The notes: generated from the letters alone by a model not told the origin. A stretch of 64,000 nucleotides of DNA from Apostichopus japonicus (GCF_037975245.1 NC_092578.1:12072321-12136320); one strand, 5' to 3'; counted from the first letter of the stretch, positions 33,087-45,700 are shown. Numbers and translations: made by a program.

Positions 33087-33867
33087 TTAACGAACCCAAT
33101 CTTTCCCAACGAGACGACATCCAACCTGAAATATGACGGATAAAAGTCAAATAGCACCGCTGTATGTACAAGAGTACATCTTTTTGCACGCAAAGTAAGG
33201 CCTCCGAGCTACACGTTGAAACCTATTCAGATATGTTCGAGTTGTCAGTTTTGAGTTTTAGATTCTACGGATACCCATAAGCTTATTTCAATTGCCAACA
33301 ACCTCCTGTTCGTATGGGGCGTAACGCACATGTTATCTGATAGACTGGTCGGTAGGAGAAACGGTAGCTTATATAACAAGATGTCCACAATTTGGCGTCT
33401 GGTGACTCCAAATGACCTTGGACCTCCAAAAAAACATGATGCTTCTTGTACCGAATGTTTCGCAACCACATACTAAATATGAGATTGGTCCAAGCTTTCC
33501 TTCTTGAGATATCGTGTTTACAATGATTTCACAATTTGACCCCTGGTTACTCCAAATGACCTTTAACGTCCATTAAACAGCTATAGGTTTTTTCCTATAT
33601 GTTGTTCTCTTATACACGAAATATGAGATTGGTCCAAGCTTCTCTTCTTGAGATGTCGTGCTTACAATGTTTTCACAATTTGACACCTGGTGACCCGAAA
33701 TTACATTTGACATTCTCTATAAACAATATGGTTCCTCTATTTAATTTGGTACACCTACTCACCAAATATGAGATTTGTCCAAGCTTCCCTTCTTGAGATA
33801 TCGTGTTTACAAGCGAGGCGTCACACACACATGCACACACACACACACACGCAAACCTGACTACATA

Positions 33868-33893
33868 GGTTCCTTTTGCTAAAGCAAGGAACC
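33868..33893 (+). repeat. Terminal hairpin of the dispersed TGACCT-type repeat
   Basis: GGTTCCTT..GC and GCAAGGAACC pair around TAAA. It is followed by 'aaaaag'. A counterpart with a different stem lies at 47716-47745. Confidence 0.6.
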
Positions 33894-34051
33894 AAAAAGA
33901 ATATTGAGGCACAGTCCCTTTAAAGGCCCACCCACTCAGCTCATTTGCCTCCCCCCCCCCCAGTAGTTCCTTTTTTTGCATGTAACAAAAACATGATTAC
34001 ACGAGGCTAACAATTCATTTTCACCTAACTTTCCCATACGGCTTCCTCTCA

Positions 34052-34157
<106 letters not shown>

Positions 34158-34369
34158 TACGGCTAGCACCAGAATGCCCTAGCGTGCATGTATATATCCA
34201 ATTACCTGTGTAAAACAACGAATATAAAAAACTCTATAGTGACGTAAAATCCTATTTCCCCCTAACAAGTCTTTTCTAATTTTTCTAAATAACCCTTCTT
34301 TTTTTAAGCTTAAATTTTTAAAACATGAGATCCCCAAATTAAGAAAGTTTAGATGCAACTGACAAGGCC

Positions 34370-34496
34370 TGGGACGTGCCACTTCCGGCAATCTGGGAGT
34401 CTTTCTTTGCAAAACTTTTCTACCTACGCTACGCGACAACTGATGAATGACAACTGATGAATGTTTAGATGCAACATCATCCGCTTAGATAGTGTC
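34370..34496 (-). mobile_element. Broken hAT-derived fragment with remnants of the hairpin module
   Basis: 'gtgccacttccggcaatctggg' and 'ccgcttagatagtgtct' are the two outer parts of the module block, in minus orientation, separated by a rearranged centre. No termini are visible. Confidence 0.5.
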
Positions 34497-34944
34497 TAGA
34501 GTTCTTTATAGGAATACAAAGGAATTATAATAGTGTTATGATGGTCTTTTTGGGGAAATGACGCACATACTAAAAAAAAAATCATTAAAAGGGCCATGGT
34601 ATATACGCACATCAAAGCATCACAAATGTAACAATTGGACGACACATGATGTTCTCGATGTTCCTCAACTGCCCTCTAGAGATTCTGCCCAAGCTGTGGC
34701 TCTGAGGTATCCTCTTTATCTTTATAGGTTTTTATGTTCCGGTAAAGTGAATGTGTCCCGATACTCAATAGAGTTTATTAAATGTTCATATGATGCCATA
34801 TGTGTGCAGGTTGTAGACATTTTGTGTGACAAGATTACTTTATTCTTAGTAATGCTTCTGTTATGGGGTTAAGTTTCAATTGTATTAATCTTGATAAAGG
34901 CCCTAAGTAACGCCCGGATGTTAAATAGAAAAGTCTTTCTTCAT

Positions 34945-35780
34945 TTAAGAAAGGCTTCTGACACTGGTCTGACGCTGGATTATCCCTATCATTAACGAGT
35001 GGTCTGGCATTAAATTATGCCTTTCAGTGACGAGTGACCTGACACTGGAGTATACCTTTCAGTGGCGCGTGACCTGACACTGGAGTATCCCTTTCAGTGG
35101 CGCGTGACCTGACACTGGAGTATCCATTTCAGTGGCGCGTGGCCTGACACTGGAGTATACCTTTCAGTGGCGCGTGACCTGACACTGGAGTATCCCTTTC
35201 AGTGGCGCGTGACCTGACACTGGAGTATCCATTTCAGTGGCACGTGGCCTGACACTGGAGTATCCCTTTCAGTGGCGCGTACCTGACACTGGAGTATCCC
35301 TTTCAGTGGCGCGTGACCTGACACTGGAGTATCCCTTTCAGTGGCGCGTGACCTGACACTGGAGTATCCCTTTTAGTGGCGCGCAGTCCGACGTTGGATA
35401 AGTGACGTAAAGTCTGACACTGAGTTATCGTGTATTATGACACTGAAGCATTCCTTCACGTGCCGTGAAGTCTAACACTGTATACCTTTTAGTGAAGCGT
35501 GGTCTGTCATACCCTTTCTAAGCGAAGCATGGTCAGAAATTGAATTTTCCCTTGAAGTAACCCGTGGGCTGTCACTGTGTTATCCCATTAGGTAACACGC
35601 GGTCTGGTACTGGATTATCCCTTCTAGTAACATGTTGGCTGGTACTGGATTACCCCTTTAAGTAACGGATGTTCTGAGACTGGAATCTACCTTTCAGCAT
35701 GGCTTTCAGTGTACTGGATTACCCTCTTAAAGAGATTCTTGGTCTAACACTATTATCCCTTTAGGTGTAGCGCAACCTGG
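34945..35780. repeat. 35-bp minisatellite
   Basis: The core at about 35025-35390 has ten near-identical units 'gacctgacactggagtatcc' + 'ctttcagtggcgcgt'. Increasingly diverged units continue on both sides, to about 35780 on the right. The decay outward from a uniform core is typical of a VNTR. Confidence 0.92.
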
Positions 35781-36731
35781 CAATTTATAATACTCTTTAA
35801 AGTTGAACTAGGGTTGAAGAATGTGCCTGTAAGTTTCTGGTTTATTCATTCTGTATTCATTTTTTTCAGTCATTACTTCAACTGATAGAAATTCACTGTA
35901 CATATTGAAGAAAATGTACCCTTTGGATATGCTGTTAAAACAGATATGGTTAAGGGTTTAGAGTGTTATTGTGGTCCTTGGATAACTAGCAGTTGTTGAC
36001 ATTCAGTGAAGCTTTTTAATTCGTTTTAGAATATCCCTAGAATCAAAAAGAATACTTTCTACGGAGGAAGGAGATGGAAGAAAATAAACCATTGTAACGG
36101 CTTGACCTTAAAGTGCAGTATACAGTGCTACACCGTGTATACGTTAGTCCCCCCCCCCCCCCTTTAACCAAGCTGACAAACAGATAGTAAATGTTTTACT
36201 TCAAAAATATTTCATTTATTCTACCACACGGGAACTTGTCACAACCTTCTGCTTCCCTCAGTTGGTCCCTCGGAGTCTCGAACTTACGTCAACAACTGGT
36301 CACGAATTCGTATGTGACAAATAAAAACAAAACAATAACAAGATCTCATTTTTTTGTCAGTTTATTACACAATATTACCGTTACCCTAGTAACCCCACTG
36401 AATACCCTCTTATGTGAAGTACATATTAAAAGTGATCCTTCTTGAGGTTATGACCGAGACGGCTTTTCTGTGACAGTTTAGGAGATACATGCAGACGTGA
36501 AGCGGCCACGTGGCAGTACTCACATATATAAGGAAATAAATGAAATGAAAAAAAGAAATCGTAGAAACTACTTGAAACACACCTGGGTTCATTTTATATA
36601 GTATCGTAAACAGAATGCTATCCTTCTGGAGGGGTAAAAGATCCCCAGGTAAACGATATCGTCAAGAAATGCACAGTCACCCTGAACTGCTAACATAGAC
36701 GTGAGTGTTGGGGCAGTTTTAAGGAGACCTA
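35781..36731. other. No gene recognised
   Basis: Contains a C tract near 36150. Nothing else. Confidence 0.4.
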
Positions 36732-36739
36732 ATGAGTAT

Positions 36740-37547
36740 CAGCGACGTAGCCAGGAATTTGCAAGGGGGGGGGGACACATTTTGATTGATTGATTTGATT
36801 TAAATGGGGGAAGGTATAAGGGGAGGGGTATCCCCCTCCCCTTTGAGAAATTTTTGAACAATTGAAGGTCCTTAGATGCTATCTGGTGCATTATCATATG
36901 ATATCATATTATCAGCAGATTTTGTTTCCGGTTTGAATTATTCGACGATCTTTTACATGTTCGATCTTTTACATATTATATCAGAAAGACAAACATAGTG
37001 CTCATTTATAAAAAAAATCCAGTAGGATGATTATTGTTTATTGTCCAATGTCTGGAATTAAATACATTTGACGAACTTAACTGACGGACAATACACTTGT
37101 ATATTCAGCAGTGTAATAATTATTTATAGGAAGCGCGTATCACGTATGATTGATAGCTTAGCTTCATAACATGCTGTTCGTGCAACAACTTATGACGAAT
37201 CATAGAAAGGATGAGAACGCACGCACGTTGTCGTCGCTGTGCATATACGGTCCGTGACACTCCATCGGGTGCGGTTAGGTAGGCTATATGTATTTTATTA
37301 CGCAGTGGCCAACGGTAGGATTGTAATAGGCTATAGGCTAGGGTTAGCTAATTGCATCTGCCAAACTAAGTAGTTGAATCAGTAGGCGTGAATGTTACAA
37401 CGATTATAATCGAGTTAACGGAGCTGACGAGTATTCAAGATCAAAAGAGAACTGACAAAATACCATGCCAAAAACAACAGTTTTTAACATTTGTTCGACA
37501 CTGAGAGGGGGAGCAGTTGCCCCCTGCTCCCCCTGGCTACTTCCCTG
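36740..37547. mobile_element. hAT-type element with perfect 8-bp target duplication
   Basis: Left end CAGCGACGTAGCCAGG and right end (reverse complement CAGGGAAGTAGCCAGG) are inverted. Flanks are the perfect duplication ATGAGTAT (36732-36739 and 37548-37555). The interior is AT-rich and non-coding. Confidence 0.85.
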
Positions 37548-37606
37548 ATGAGTATGACCCCACATAAGTAAACACCCTCCTGTAGATGGTTTTCAACAAA
37601 TGAAGG

Positions 37607-38175
37607 TTGAAGGATTGGTTCAGGTGTTTGACATGTCTATTTTGTATGAAAGAGCACAAAAAGAACAGTGAAGAAACTACCATGATAGAATGCTCTGTTA
37701 AGGAGATATGACACTTTGAAGATATCAAAATTTCTTTGAAAACGACTGGTGTAGAAAGACTTACTGTGAGGGTGTGACGTCACATCCTCACTTCCTTAAC
37801 ATTTGTGAATATATTTCTTTAAAAATTATTTACATTTTTTAACACATTTGAAAATATTATAATCAAAAGTTCTTCAGATGTTTAATCTCAAATACTTCCT
37901 TTGACAAATATGAAATCTCCTGACATATCTTTTGGTTGAAAGTCATGAAATCTCACAAAATATTAAGAGAAAAATACAAAGACTTTCATGAATGTGAGGA
38001 TGTGACATCACAGCTAGTCAGATTTCAGCACTGTCTACACAATATGATAAAACTTTACACTTGAACATCTCTTTAACCGAAAAAGATATTTGAACAGTTT
38101 TTTCACCATTGTGTTTCTTTTATTGTCCTCTTTCATATAACATAAACATGCATGACAACTGAACCAATCCTTTAA
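37607..38175. mobile_element. TTAA-type foldback MITE
   Basis: The left edge TTGAAGGATTGGTTCAG and right edge CTGAACCAATCCTTTAA (allowing one insertion) are inverted. The imperfect inverted ends reach about 190 bp inward to a 'gtgacgtcacatcctcac' / 'gtgaggatgtgacatcac' pair. It is probably a TTAA-targeting family with one target copy mutated. Confidence 0.65.
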
Positions 38176-39240
38176 GTAAGTAATTGATAATTCCATTCGA
38201 TTCTTAACATATCTTCATCCTGCTTTTCCATAGTAATAGTTGTAATATGAGAGCAAATTGAAATTTAAAACCTTTTCGATATATACAATATATATAATAC
38301 TTAAAATGAAATTGTGATGGCCTCGAACTGACAAATCTGATGTAAAGCGGGGAGTTGCCTCTCGGAATAGCAATTCCCTGCTTAGAGAGACACCGGCTAT
38401 AGCTATAGGCTATGTTTCAACCGTACTGGTCACGAAATATCAAAGATTAAAAACAAAGTTAATTTATAACATATTAATAGTTTCTTAACCTTGTCAACGC
38501 TTCTCGAAACGCTAAAAATGCGCGTGATGTTGTCAGCGTCAGATGTAGAAAGCCGTAAGAGCGTAAACAAGCCATAAATTAGGAACTGGAATGCACTCTT
38601 ACGTAAACAAAAACATTTGGCCTTTCTGACTGATGACTTGATAGATATTGCTCTTTGACCTTCGCCATTGTTTGTCGCATTCTGCCAATTGACAGCTGGT
38701 TGTTCTGTCAGAACCATTCAACATTTAACTAGTTTAGTTCGATGTTTGAATGTCAACAAAAGCATCGACCTTGTTATTCGTGGATTTATCATTTATCTTG
38801 ACTTACAAAACTGTAGCCCAAGTAATAGAAGAGAAAAGTAGTCCTAGAAGTAAAATTTTATTATTGCTGCCTGTGATTTCTTGGAAGGTTTATAAGATTG
38901 TTGCTATTTATGATGTAGAGATGAATTGAAATGATAGAGCCACATTATAAAAGCCTCATGCAGATCGGCATAGGTTGTACAGCTCCCAAGTATACATTTT
39001 GTAATTTGGATGCAGATTGTCCCTTTAGAGTATTTGATGAAAATATGTGGCAAGTCACTTTGGCGTATAGTCCAAAATCATAGATGTCTTTTAATATTTA
39101 AATATATCTTCACTAAATATATAAATTATATTTAAATCGCCCTACATTTTAAGCGGCTCCAGCGACTCCAGATTTTACCCCGTCTTAATAAAATCCTTGA
39201 TTCGCCTAAGGCCCTTTGAACCTTTCTGTACTTGCAGCAG
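38176..39240. other. No gene recognised
   Basis: A frame at 38430-38717 (-) has no recognisable motif. Nothing else seen. Confidence 0.4.
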
Positions 39241-39244
39241 ATAC

Positions 39245-39362
39245 TCATATATATGGTACAGCAACTACTGTTCATGTCCCACAACAGTGCATCAGTTATT
39301 ATACTTTGTGTTCGTAACACGGTAACATGTGTTACAGGTGACACTGTAACAACTGCAAAGCT
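39245..39362. repeat. Direct repeat flanking the foldback (left copy)
   Basis: 'ggtacagcaactactgttca' with 'tgtcccacaacagtg' and 'gtaacatgtgttacagg' recur at 40558-40650. A further inverted piece lies at 40648-40690. The foldback sits between these copies. Confidence 0.65.
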
Positions 39363-39368
39363 GTAACT

Positions 39369-40307
39369 TACGGAAGCGTAGAAGGGACATGGTGATGAAA
39401 GAGAAACAAACTCGTCAAAATGACAAAATTCAGAAAAATGACGTTTTGCCGAGTTTAACAACTCGTCAAAACGACAAAATTATTAAATTTGCCGAGATGC
39501 AACAAGTCGTCAAAATGACAAAATTCTGAAAATTGACGTTTTGCCGAGATAAAATAACTCATCAAAATGACAAAAATCTGAAAATTGACGTTTTGCCGAG
39601 ATACAACAAGTCGTCAAAATGACAAAATTCCGAAAATTGACGTTTTTGCCGAGATACAACAAGTCGTCAAAATGACAAAAATCTGAATCTTAACGGTTTG
39701 CCGAGATACAACAAGTCGTCAAAATGACAAAAATCTGAAAATTGACGTTTTGCCGAGATACAATAACTCATCAAAATGACAAAAATCTGAAAATTGACGT
39801 TTTGCTGAGATACAACAAGTTGTCAAAATGACAAAAATTTGAAAGTTGACGTTTTGTCGAGATAAAACAAGTCGTCAAAATGACAAAAATTTGAAAATTG
39901 ACGTTTTGTCGAGATAAAACAAGTCGTCAAAATGACAAAATTCTGAAAATTAACATTTTGCCGAGATACAACAAGTCGTCAAAATGACAAAATTTTGAAA
40001 ATTGACGTTTTGCCGAGTTACAACATGTCATCAAAATGACAAAATTCTGAAAATTGACGTTTTGCCGAGATACAACAAGTCGTCAAAATGACAAAATTCT
40101 GAAAATTGACGTATTGAGTTGTTGTATCTCGGCAAAACGTCAATTTTTAGAATTTTTTCATTTTGACGACTTATTGTATCTCGGCAAATTTAATAATTTT
40201 GTCGTTTTGACGAATTGTTAAACTCGGCAAAACGTCATTTTTCTGAATTTTGTCATTTTGACGAGTTTGTTTCTCTTTTATCACCATGTCCCTTCTACGC
40301 TTCCGTA
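39369..40307. mobile_element. Foldback element with about 190-bp inverted ends and a 53-bp internal minisatellite
   Basis: The left end from 39369 (TACGGAAGCGTAGAAGGGAC...) is matched nearly perfectly by the reverse complement of 40115-40307. GTAACT flanks both sides (39363-39368 and 40308-40313), a possible 6-bp target duplication. Between the ends lie about a dozen units of 52-53 bp, 'caacaagtcgtcaaaatgac' + 'aaaattctgaaaattgacgt' + 'tttgccgagata'. Non-coding. Confidence 0.88.
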
Positions 40308-40313
40308 GTAACT

Positions 40314-41024
40314 TGTTCCCATGTATAAGACAAAGAACTGCGAGACTGGACAAGGAGTCTATGAAGATGAGAATGCCTAAAAGATGAAGTAAAGGAGGTA
40401 CGGTACCGCTTCATTCCATTTCACACCTCTCTTTAAATCACGCCAATTCGTCATGCCGAGAACGAAGAAAGGCCATGTTCGGGTATATCCATAGGCCAAC
40501 TTATAGCATAAAACGACTAGATACGACTTCATTTTAGAATCGGAACTCGCACTAAATGGTTGGTACAGTACCTACTGTTCATGTCCCACAACCGTGGATC
40601 AGTAATGACTACTTTGCGTTCATAACACGTTAACATGTGTAACAGGACATGAACAGTAGTTACTATATACCAACTATGAGTATCGGCTGTTACTTGTCAG
40701 TTCCGCAGCAGATTTTGGTCACGTTCGGCTCCGCTGATCGTGTTCACTGAATCATTTGATTTTTGGTTTCGATGATAATCGTAACCTATGCGGTCATGCT
40801 GGCGGATGAGTGTGTGTGTGTGCGGTGGGTGCGTGTGTGCGTGCGTTTGTTTTGCTATCTGACCGAGGACTTGAACAAAAGAATTTCAGGTCCTCGGTTG
40901 TGATTTCTAAAGAATCACCACGTCCTCGGAAGAATTCTATTGTATGGGGTATTGTTAAAGTTAGGGTACGTGGATTTGAACAATGGAAAATACAATGGGG
41001 CCCTCGGTCTGAATGAAACACAAA
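40314..41024. other. No gene; edge of a repeat
   Basis: 40820-40920 matches 63925-64000 ('gaccgaggacttgaacaaaa', 'caggtcctcggttgtgattt'), a dispersed repeat. A GT-rich stretch lies near 40808-40850. Confidence 0.5.
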
Positions 41025-43340
41025 CATGTGTGTGTGACGCCTCGCTTGTAAACACGATATCTCAAGAAGGGAAGCTTGGGCCAATCTAATATTTGGTGTA
41101 TATGAGTACCGCATGAGTAGAAGAACCATATTGTTTAGTGGGGGAGGTCAAAGGTCATTTGGGTTAACCTTTTAACGATATCAAAAGAAGGAAAGCTTGG
41201 ATCAATCTCGCATTTCGTGTGAAGGAGAACCACATTAAGTTCAAGATGCCAATTGTTTTTGGTAGAGGTCCAAGTCCATTTGGGGTCACTAGAGGTCAAA
41301 TTGTGAAAACCTTGTAAACACGATAACTCAAGAAGGGAGGTTGGACGAATCTCATATTTAGAATGTAGTTGGTACACGTTCAGTACAAGATTTTATTGAG
41401 GTCAAAGGTCATTTGGAGTCACGAGACTCCAAATTGTGGAACCTTGTTTTATAAGCTACCGTCTCTCCCACAGACCAGCCTATTAGATATAATGTGCGTT
41501 ACGCCTCATACGAGTAGGAGACTATTGGCAATTGGAGATGAGCTTATGGGCATCCGTAGAATCTAAAACATAAAGCTCGACCAAATTTGCATTTGCCGCT
41601 CGGAAGCCTTATTTTGCGTGCAAAAAAAGTGAGTACTTTGCAGTACAGCGGTTCTATTGGACGTTTTTCGTCGTTTTTATTTCAGGTTGGATGTAGTTTC
41701 GTTGTGACCAGGCAGCGTTTATGAAACTTAACCGTTCGTCTAGTTAGAGTTTTTACTATGAACAATGCGAAATAATTGTGTAAAACGGTCTTAGTTTGGC
41801 AGTGAGTTCACGAGCTTTTGTCTGGATCGGCTGTTGATCTCAATTGTGTAGTGTCTTCCACCAGTTTCAGCATAGCTAGGCCTTAAAAGTAACGTTCCAC
41901 TTTCGTCACGTTTATGATTATGGGACAACTTGAACAAACCTGGGTAGGCATGTGAGCAATTTTATGTTGTCTAGGCCAGCAACGGTTGGGTAGAATAGGG
42001 TTCGTTAACACAACAACGTGAAGAATACGAGTCAGAATACAAATACACTTAAGATGGCAAAACATCTCCTTCATTATTTCTTAAGGCAATTTTCCTACTG
42101 GCTATCAGTCATAATTCGCAAAGTATAGAACAATTTAAGGGGTTTTGAGACCAGTTTGCTGTTGTTACTGCTAACAACCTCAGATTTGCGTAAAAGATCG
42201 CTTTGATTTAGGCAGTGTAATGGAGTAATAGCGATTTTTTTCGCGCATCAATCTGCAGATAAAAGACAGATAAATAATTGGGAAAATGTACGAAGTCGCC
42301 GCTCTAATCGAGTAGCGGTTCAAAGTAGCAGTGAGGTACTGTACATGCTTAGGACTCCCGCACACCTAGTTACTGTATACAGTACTGTATACAGTACTGT
42401 ATATAGTTACTGTATACAGTAACTAGGTGTGCGGGAGTCTGTATATGCTTAGGACTCCCGCACACCTAGTTACTGTATACAGTACTGTATACAGTACTGT
42501 ATATAGTTACTGTATACAGTAACTAGGTGTGCGGGAGTCCTAAGCATATACAGTACCTGCCTAGTAAAGTAGAGGAGCCCTAATTTAACAGAAGCCAAGC
42601 TATCTTTGTAGGTATTTCTTACAGATGTTGTATTTTAATTGTTCGAGACACTACAGTAGGCCTAGCTGCTTATTTATGATTCTGCGTCATGTTTTACTTT
42701 GTTCATTACTTACTTTTGGTGGAAAAAGGTTAAATTTCATACTGCACAGAAACATAATTTTCCAATGTGCAATTACTTAGCACCATGCGTCTGCCTAAGT
42801 GCCTAATATTTTTCACAGGAAGTATTGATGTTGTAGATCTGTACTATGGAGACTTGAACAGCAATTATAGCCTATTGGCGAGGGAAATTTGGCGAGTAGA
42901 CTTTTAGCCACGGTCGCCAAATAGCGAGTACTTTTAAAAATTTAGTCGAGGCCTGAAACCTTCAAAACATGATTTCTCATGGTAGAAATCATGGATACTT
43001 TTCATATATGGTAAATGGATTTGCCATATTGAGTACAAGTATCCTATTGCTGGTGGGGTCAAATCTCCTATAGGTCACCAGAGGTCAAACTCTGAAAAAC
43101 CTTGTACATGATATCTAACGATGGAAATCGTGGATACCGCTAATACTTGGTGTGTGGATCATAACACTGAGTACAATACCCGTATTGTTTTTGGTGGAGG
43201 TGTGTATAGCCACGTACAGTAGACTGACCTGTGTTATCATGCCATAGTGTTATTGTAACAGCTAGTTCTGGTTATACTAACAAGCAGAAGTCTAGTGCAT
43301 TGAAGTCATCGAAACCTCAATGCATTTTGCATTCTGGTTT
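41025..43340 (-). repeat. Right arm of the large inverted duplication
   Basis: Reverse complement of 26567-33833 minus its insertions. It holds the empty sites for the 4.76-kb hAT and for the TTAA element. It has about 276 bp (41708-41983) that the left arm lacks, bordered by 'gttg' microhomology. It also carries the expanded double palindrome at 42335-42557. Confidence 0.85.
42335..42557. repeat. Tandem double palindrome
   Basis: Two 89-bp palindromes (42352-42440 and 42452-42540), each 'ggactcccgcacacctagtt'...'aactaggtgtgcgggagtcc', are repeated with a 100-bp period. The centres are ACTGTATACAGT repeats. The outer flanks also pair ('gaggtactgtacatgcttag' with 'taagcatatacagtacct'), making the whole 223-bp block a palindrome. 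Confidence 0.95.
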
Positions 43341-44835
43341 CCCCTTAATAATTTCCATTACTCCTTAAAAGCTTCCAAATTACGTGTGCTACCTATCTTC
43401 CTCTTCACTTATTTCTCCAATCTGCTATTGTCTGTTTTACCTAAAATATGTAATTTAACCTAAAGGAGCCGTGCCTTGCATGCATGACTCGAATAGGATG
43501 TTTCATTCTGACCATGCTTCTCTGTTAAAACATCGGGGCACTGATATAGGGGCTAACAATGAAACTGATAGGCCTATATGAAACATATAGACGTAATAAA
43601 TATATTTATGAACCGTAGTTTCACATTAGACTGCTGCACCTTTCACGCAGTTGAAATCTTAAGAGCTCTCTAATTGTACTGTTATTCTAACCAAATTCGC
43701 GAAAACAAAAACACACCGTCATCGCATCCGCGATCGTGCGTATACGTAATAAGCGGTTAAAATAAACCTTGTGTTATTTTTGAACCCCATTCCTACAATA
43801 CGTGCCTAGAATCTTGAGGTTGCACACTACTGACTAGTGAGATCAGAAGAAGTGATATGATAATTTCGCTAACACTAACTGAAATAGCGCATAGTGTCCA
43901 GTCTTTCACGTAGGCCTTATGTCATGTAGGGAAGTGGAAATCTATAGGGGACAGCCCCCCCCCCCCCCCCTCCACACACACACAGGCTACGGCACTGTAC
44001 TTGGCATCAGTTAACTAAATCACAAAAATATATGTTGACATATGTACATAACTACTTAGCTAGTACTTGAGGTATCAGTCAGTCCCCAGCGGTGCAAAAA
44101 GTGCTTCTTTTCTTGTAGAATATGCACGACGTTTCATGACGTCACTCCTAATTAATATATAATTAGGTAAAACATCATTTTTGAAGGTCAATTTCTCAGT
44201 CACTAACCAATTTATATTTCTGATAATAGTTGAATTTGATGGAGGAAATGTGTTTAATCCAATCAATATTTACAAAAGACACAAGAAAGGAGTGGATAGG
44301 GAATTTCGGCCGTATTTTCCGAACGTAACTTAACAACTTTCGAACTGTTTAGAAGAATTGTTTTTTTTTTGCATGAATGTCATCATTTCCAATTTTTGAA
44401 AACTTGTATATTCGCTGAAGAAAACCCCTTTAACACAAGGTAATTTCCATTTCTCTATAAATCACCCTGTAACGAAGTCAAGTTCACGGCAAATATATAC
44501 ACACACGAATACAGGTTACGAATACAGGTTACGAGTAAAGTGGTGACTTTCCCGTTGGTATACGTATTGCGCGAAATGCTATAACTAAGCGTGATAAAAC
44601 TAATGGAATTGAATTGCTTATATCATCGAACTCCATGCTTATATCGAATTATATGAGGAACTATTCATGGCAGTGAAATGACTTTTCTGTGTGGATTGGG
44701 GCATAAGTACGCCTGGAGATAATGAAATACTCACTGCCAATACATCGATTTGGTACATCCACACATAACAATATGCAAGCGATGCCATATCGTAACAATC
44801 GCTACTTTTAGAACTAATTGTGGTATCGTACTATG
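43341..44835. other. No gene recognised
   Basis: Contains a C tract near 43955-43972 beside a possible hAT-end remnant ('ggctacggcactg', 43984-43996). No partner end is visible. Confidence 0.4.
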
Positions 44836-45060
44836 CAGGGACGTAGCTAAGGCCTGATGATTGGGGGGGGGGGTGTAGTGGCTGAAATTCCAACTGGATG
44901 GGTTTTGGAGACAGGAAATTCCGACTGCTACCTTGTACCCCCCCCCCCCCCTTGTACTACTCGCCAACATTAACATGTTGAACGCGCGCGTAAAATTATT
45001 TTTCGATACATTTGTACCACTGGCCCTCACTTCACAAACTTATTAATCACTCTGGTTAAG
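44836..45060 (+). mobile_element. hAT-like fragment, CAGGGACGTAGCTAAGG family (copy 2)
   Basis: Matches 30921-31140. Left terminus present, right terminus and target duplication not found. Confidence 0.6.
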
Positions 45061-45254
45061 TAACTGAGTATAGTTATCTGCTTGAAGGCTACATAGACTA
45101 CAAAAGCTATGTTATTGTATCAAAGGGGAAAACTTTTTATTTTCAACAAATTATATTCGACGACATAGTGAATTACCAAAAAATACAGTGCTTTTTACTA
45201 GCACGCTTAATATTATTTTCTTTGGGGGGGGTGGGGATATTTATCACTCACATG

Positions 45255-45700
45255 AAAAAAATTAAATTGTTCACTTCATTCCAACTGAGCATTCGGAATG
45301 AAGTGAACAATTAAACATTTTGCAGGAAAATGTTGACTTGACGAGATACGATAAGTTGCCAATTAAACATTTTGCAGAAAATTTTTCAATTGCTCAGTTG
45401 GAATAAAGTGAACAATTGAACATTTTGCCAAAAAAATGTCCAATTGACGAGATAAGATAAGTTGTCAATTAAACATTTTGCAGAAAATGTTTCAATTGCT
45501 CAGATGGAATGAAATGAACAATTGGAAATTTGCAGGAAAATTTCCAATTGAAGAGATAAGATAAGTTGTCAATTAAACATTTTGCAGAAAAATGTAAAAT
45601 TGACGAGATTATGATAAGTTTGTCAATTAAACATTTTTCAGAAAATTGTTCAATTGCTCAGTTAAAGCAACTGAGCAATCCAACATTTTTCTGATTTTTG
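45255..45700. repeat. Minisatellite with self-complementary units
   Basis: About 3.5 diverged units of roughly 120 bp, built from 'aagtgaacaattaaacattttgcag', 'caattgacgagataagataa' and 'aattgctcag'. Hairpins mark both edges: 'gttcacttcattcc..ggaatgaagtgaac' on the left and TTGCTCAGTT-AAAGC-AACTGAGCAA on the right. Confidence 0.75.

Larger units (their letters stand above)
26567..33833 (+). repeat. Left arm of a large inverted duplication
   Basis: After removing two insertions (27368-32126 and 32430-33086), the remaining 1.85 kb is collinear, in inverted orientation, with 41025-43340. Landmarks in order: 'agaatgcaaaatgcattgag', 'cagtctactgtacgtgg', 'tatttggcgacc', 'cacattggaaaattatgttt', 'ctgctactttgaaccgct', 'ctatactttgcgaattatga', 'cacgttgttgtgttaa', 'catccaacctgaaat' and 'cttcttgagatatcgtgttt'. 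The arm's outer ends are sharp. Confidence 0.85.

Noticed and set aside
32254-33136. Plus-strand frames of 137 and 106 codons
   Set aside because: They span the inverted ends and tandem units of the TTAA element and the flanking repeat. The sister arm has no such frame.
34558-34872. 104-codon plus-strand frame
   Set aside because: No domain, hydrophobic low-quality C-terminus, no splice support, and flanked by repeat debris.
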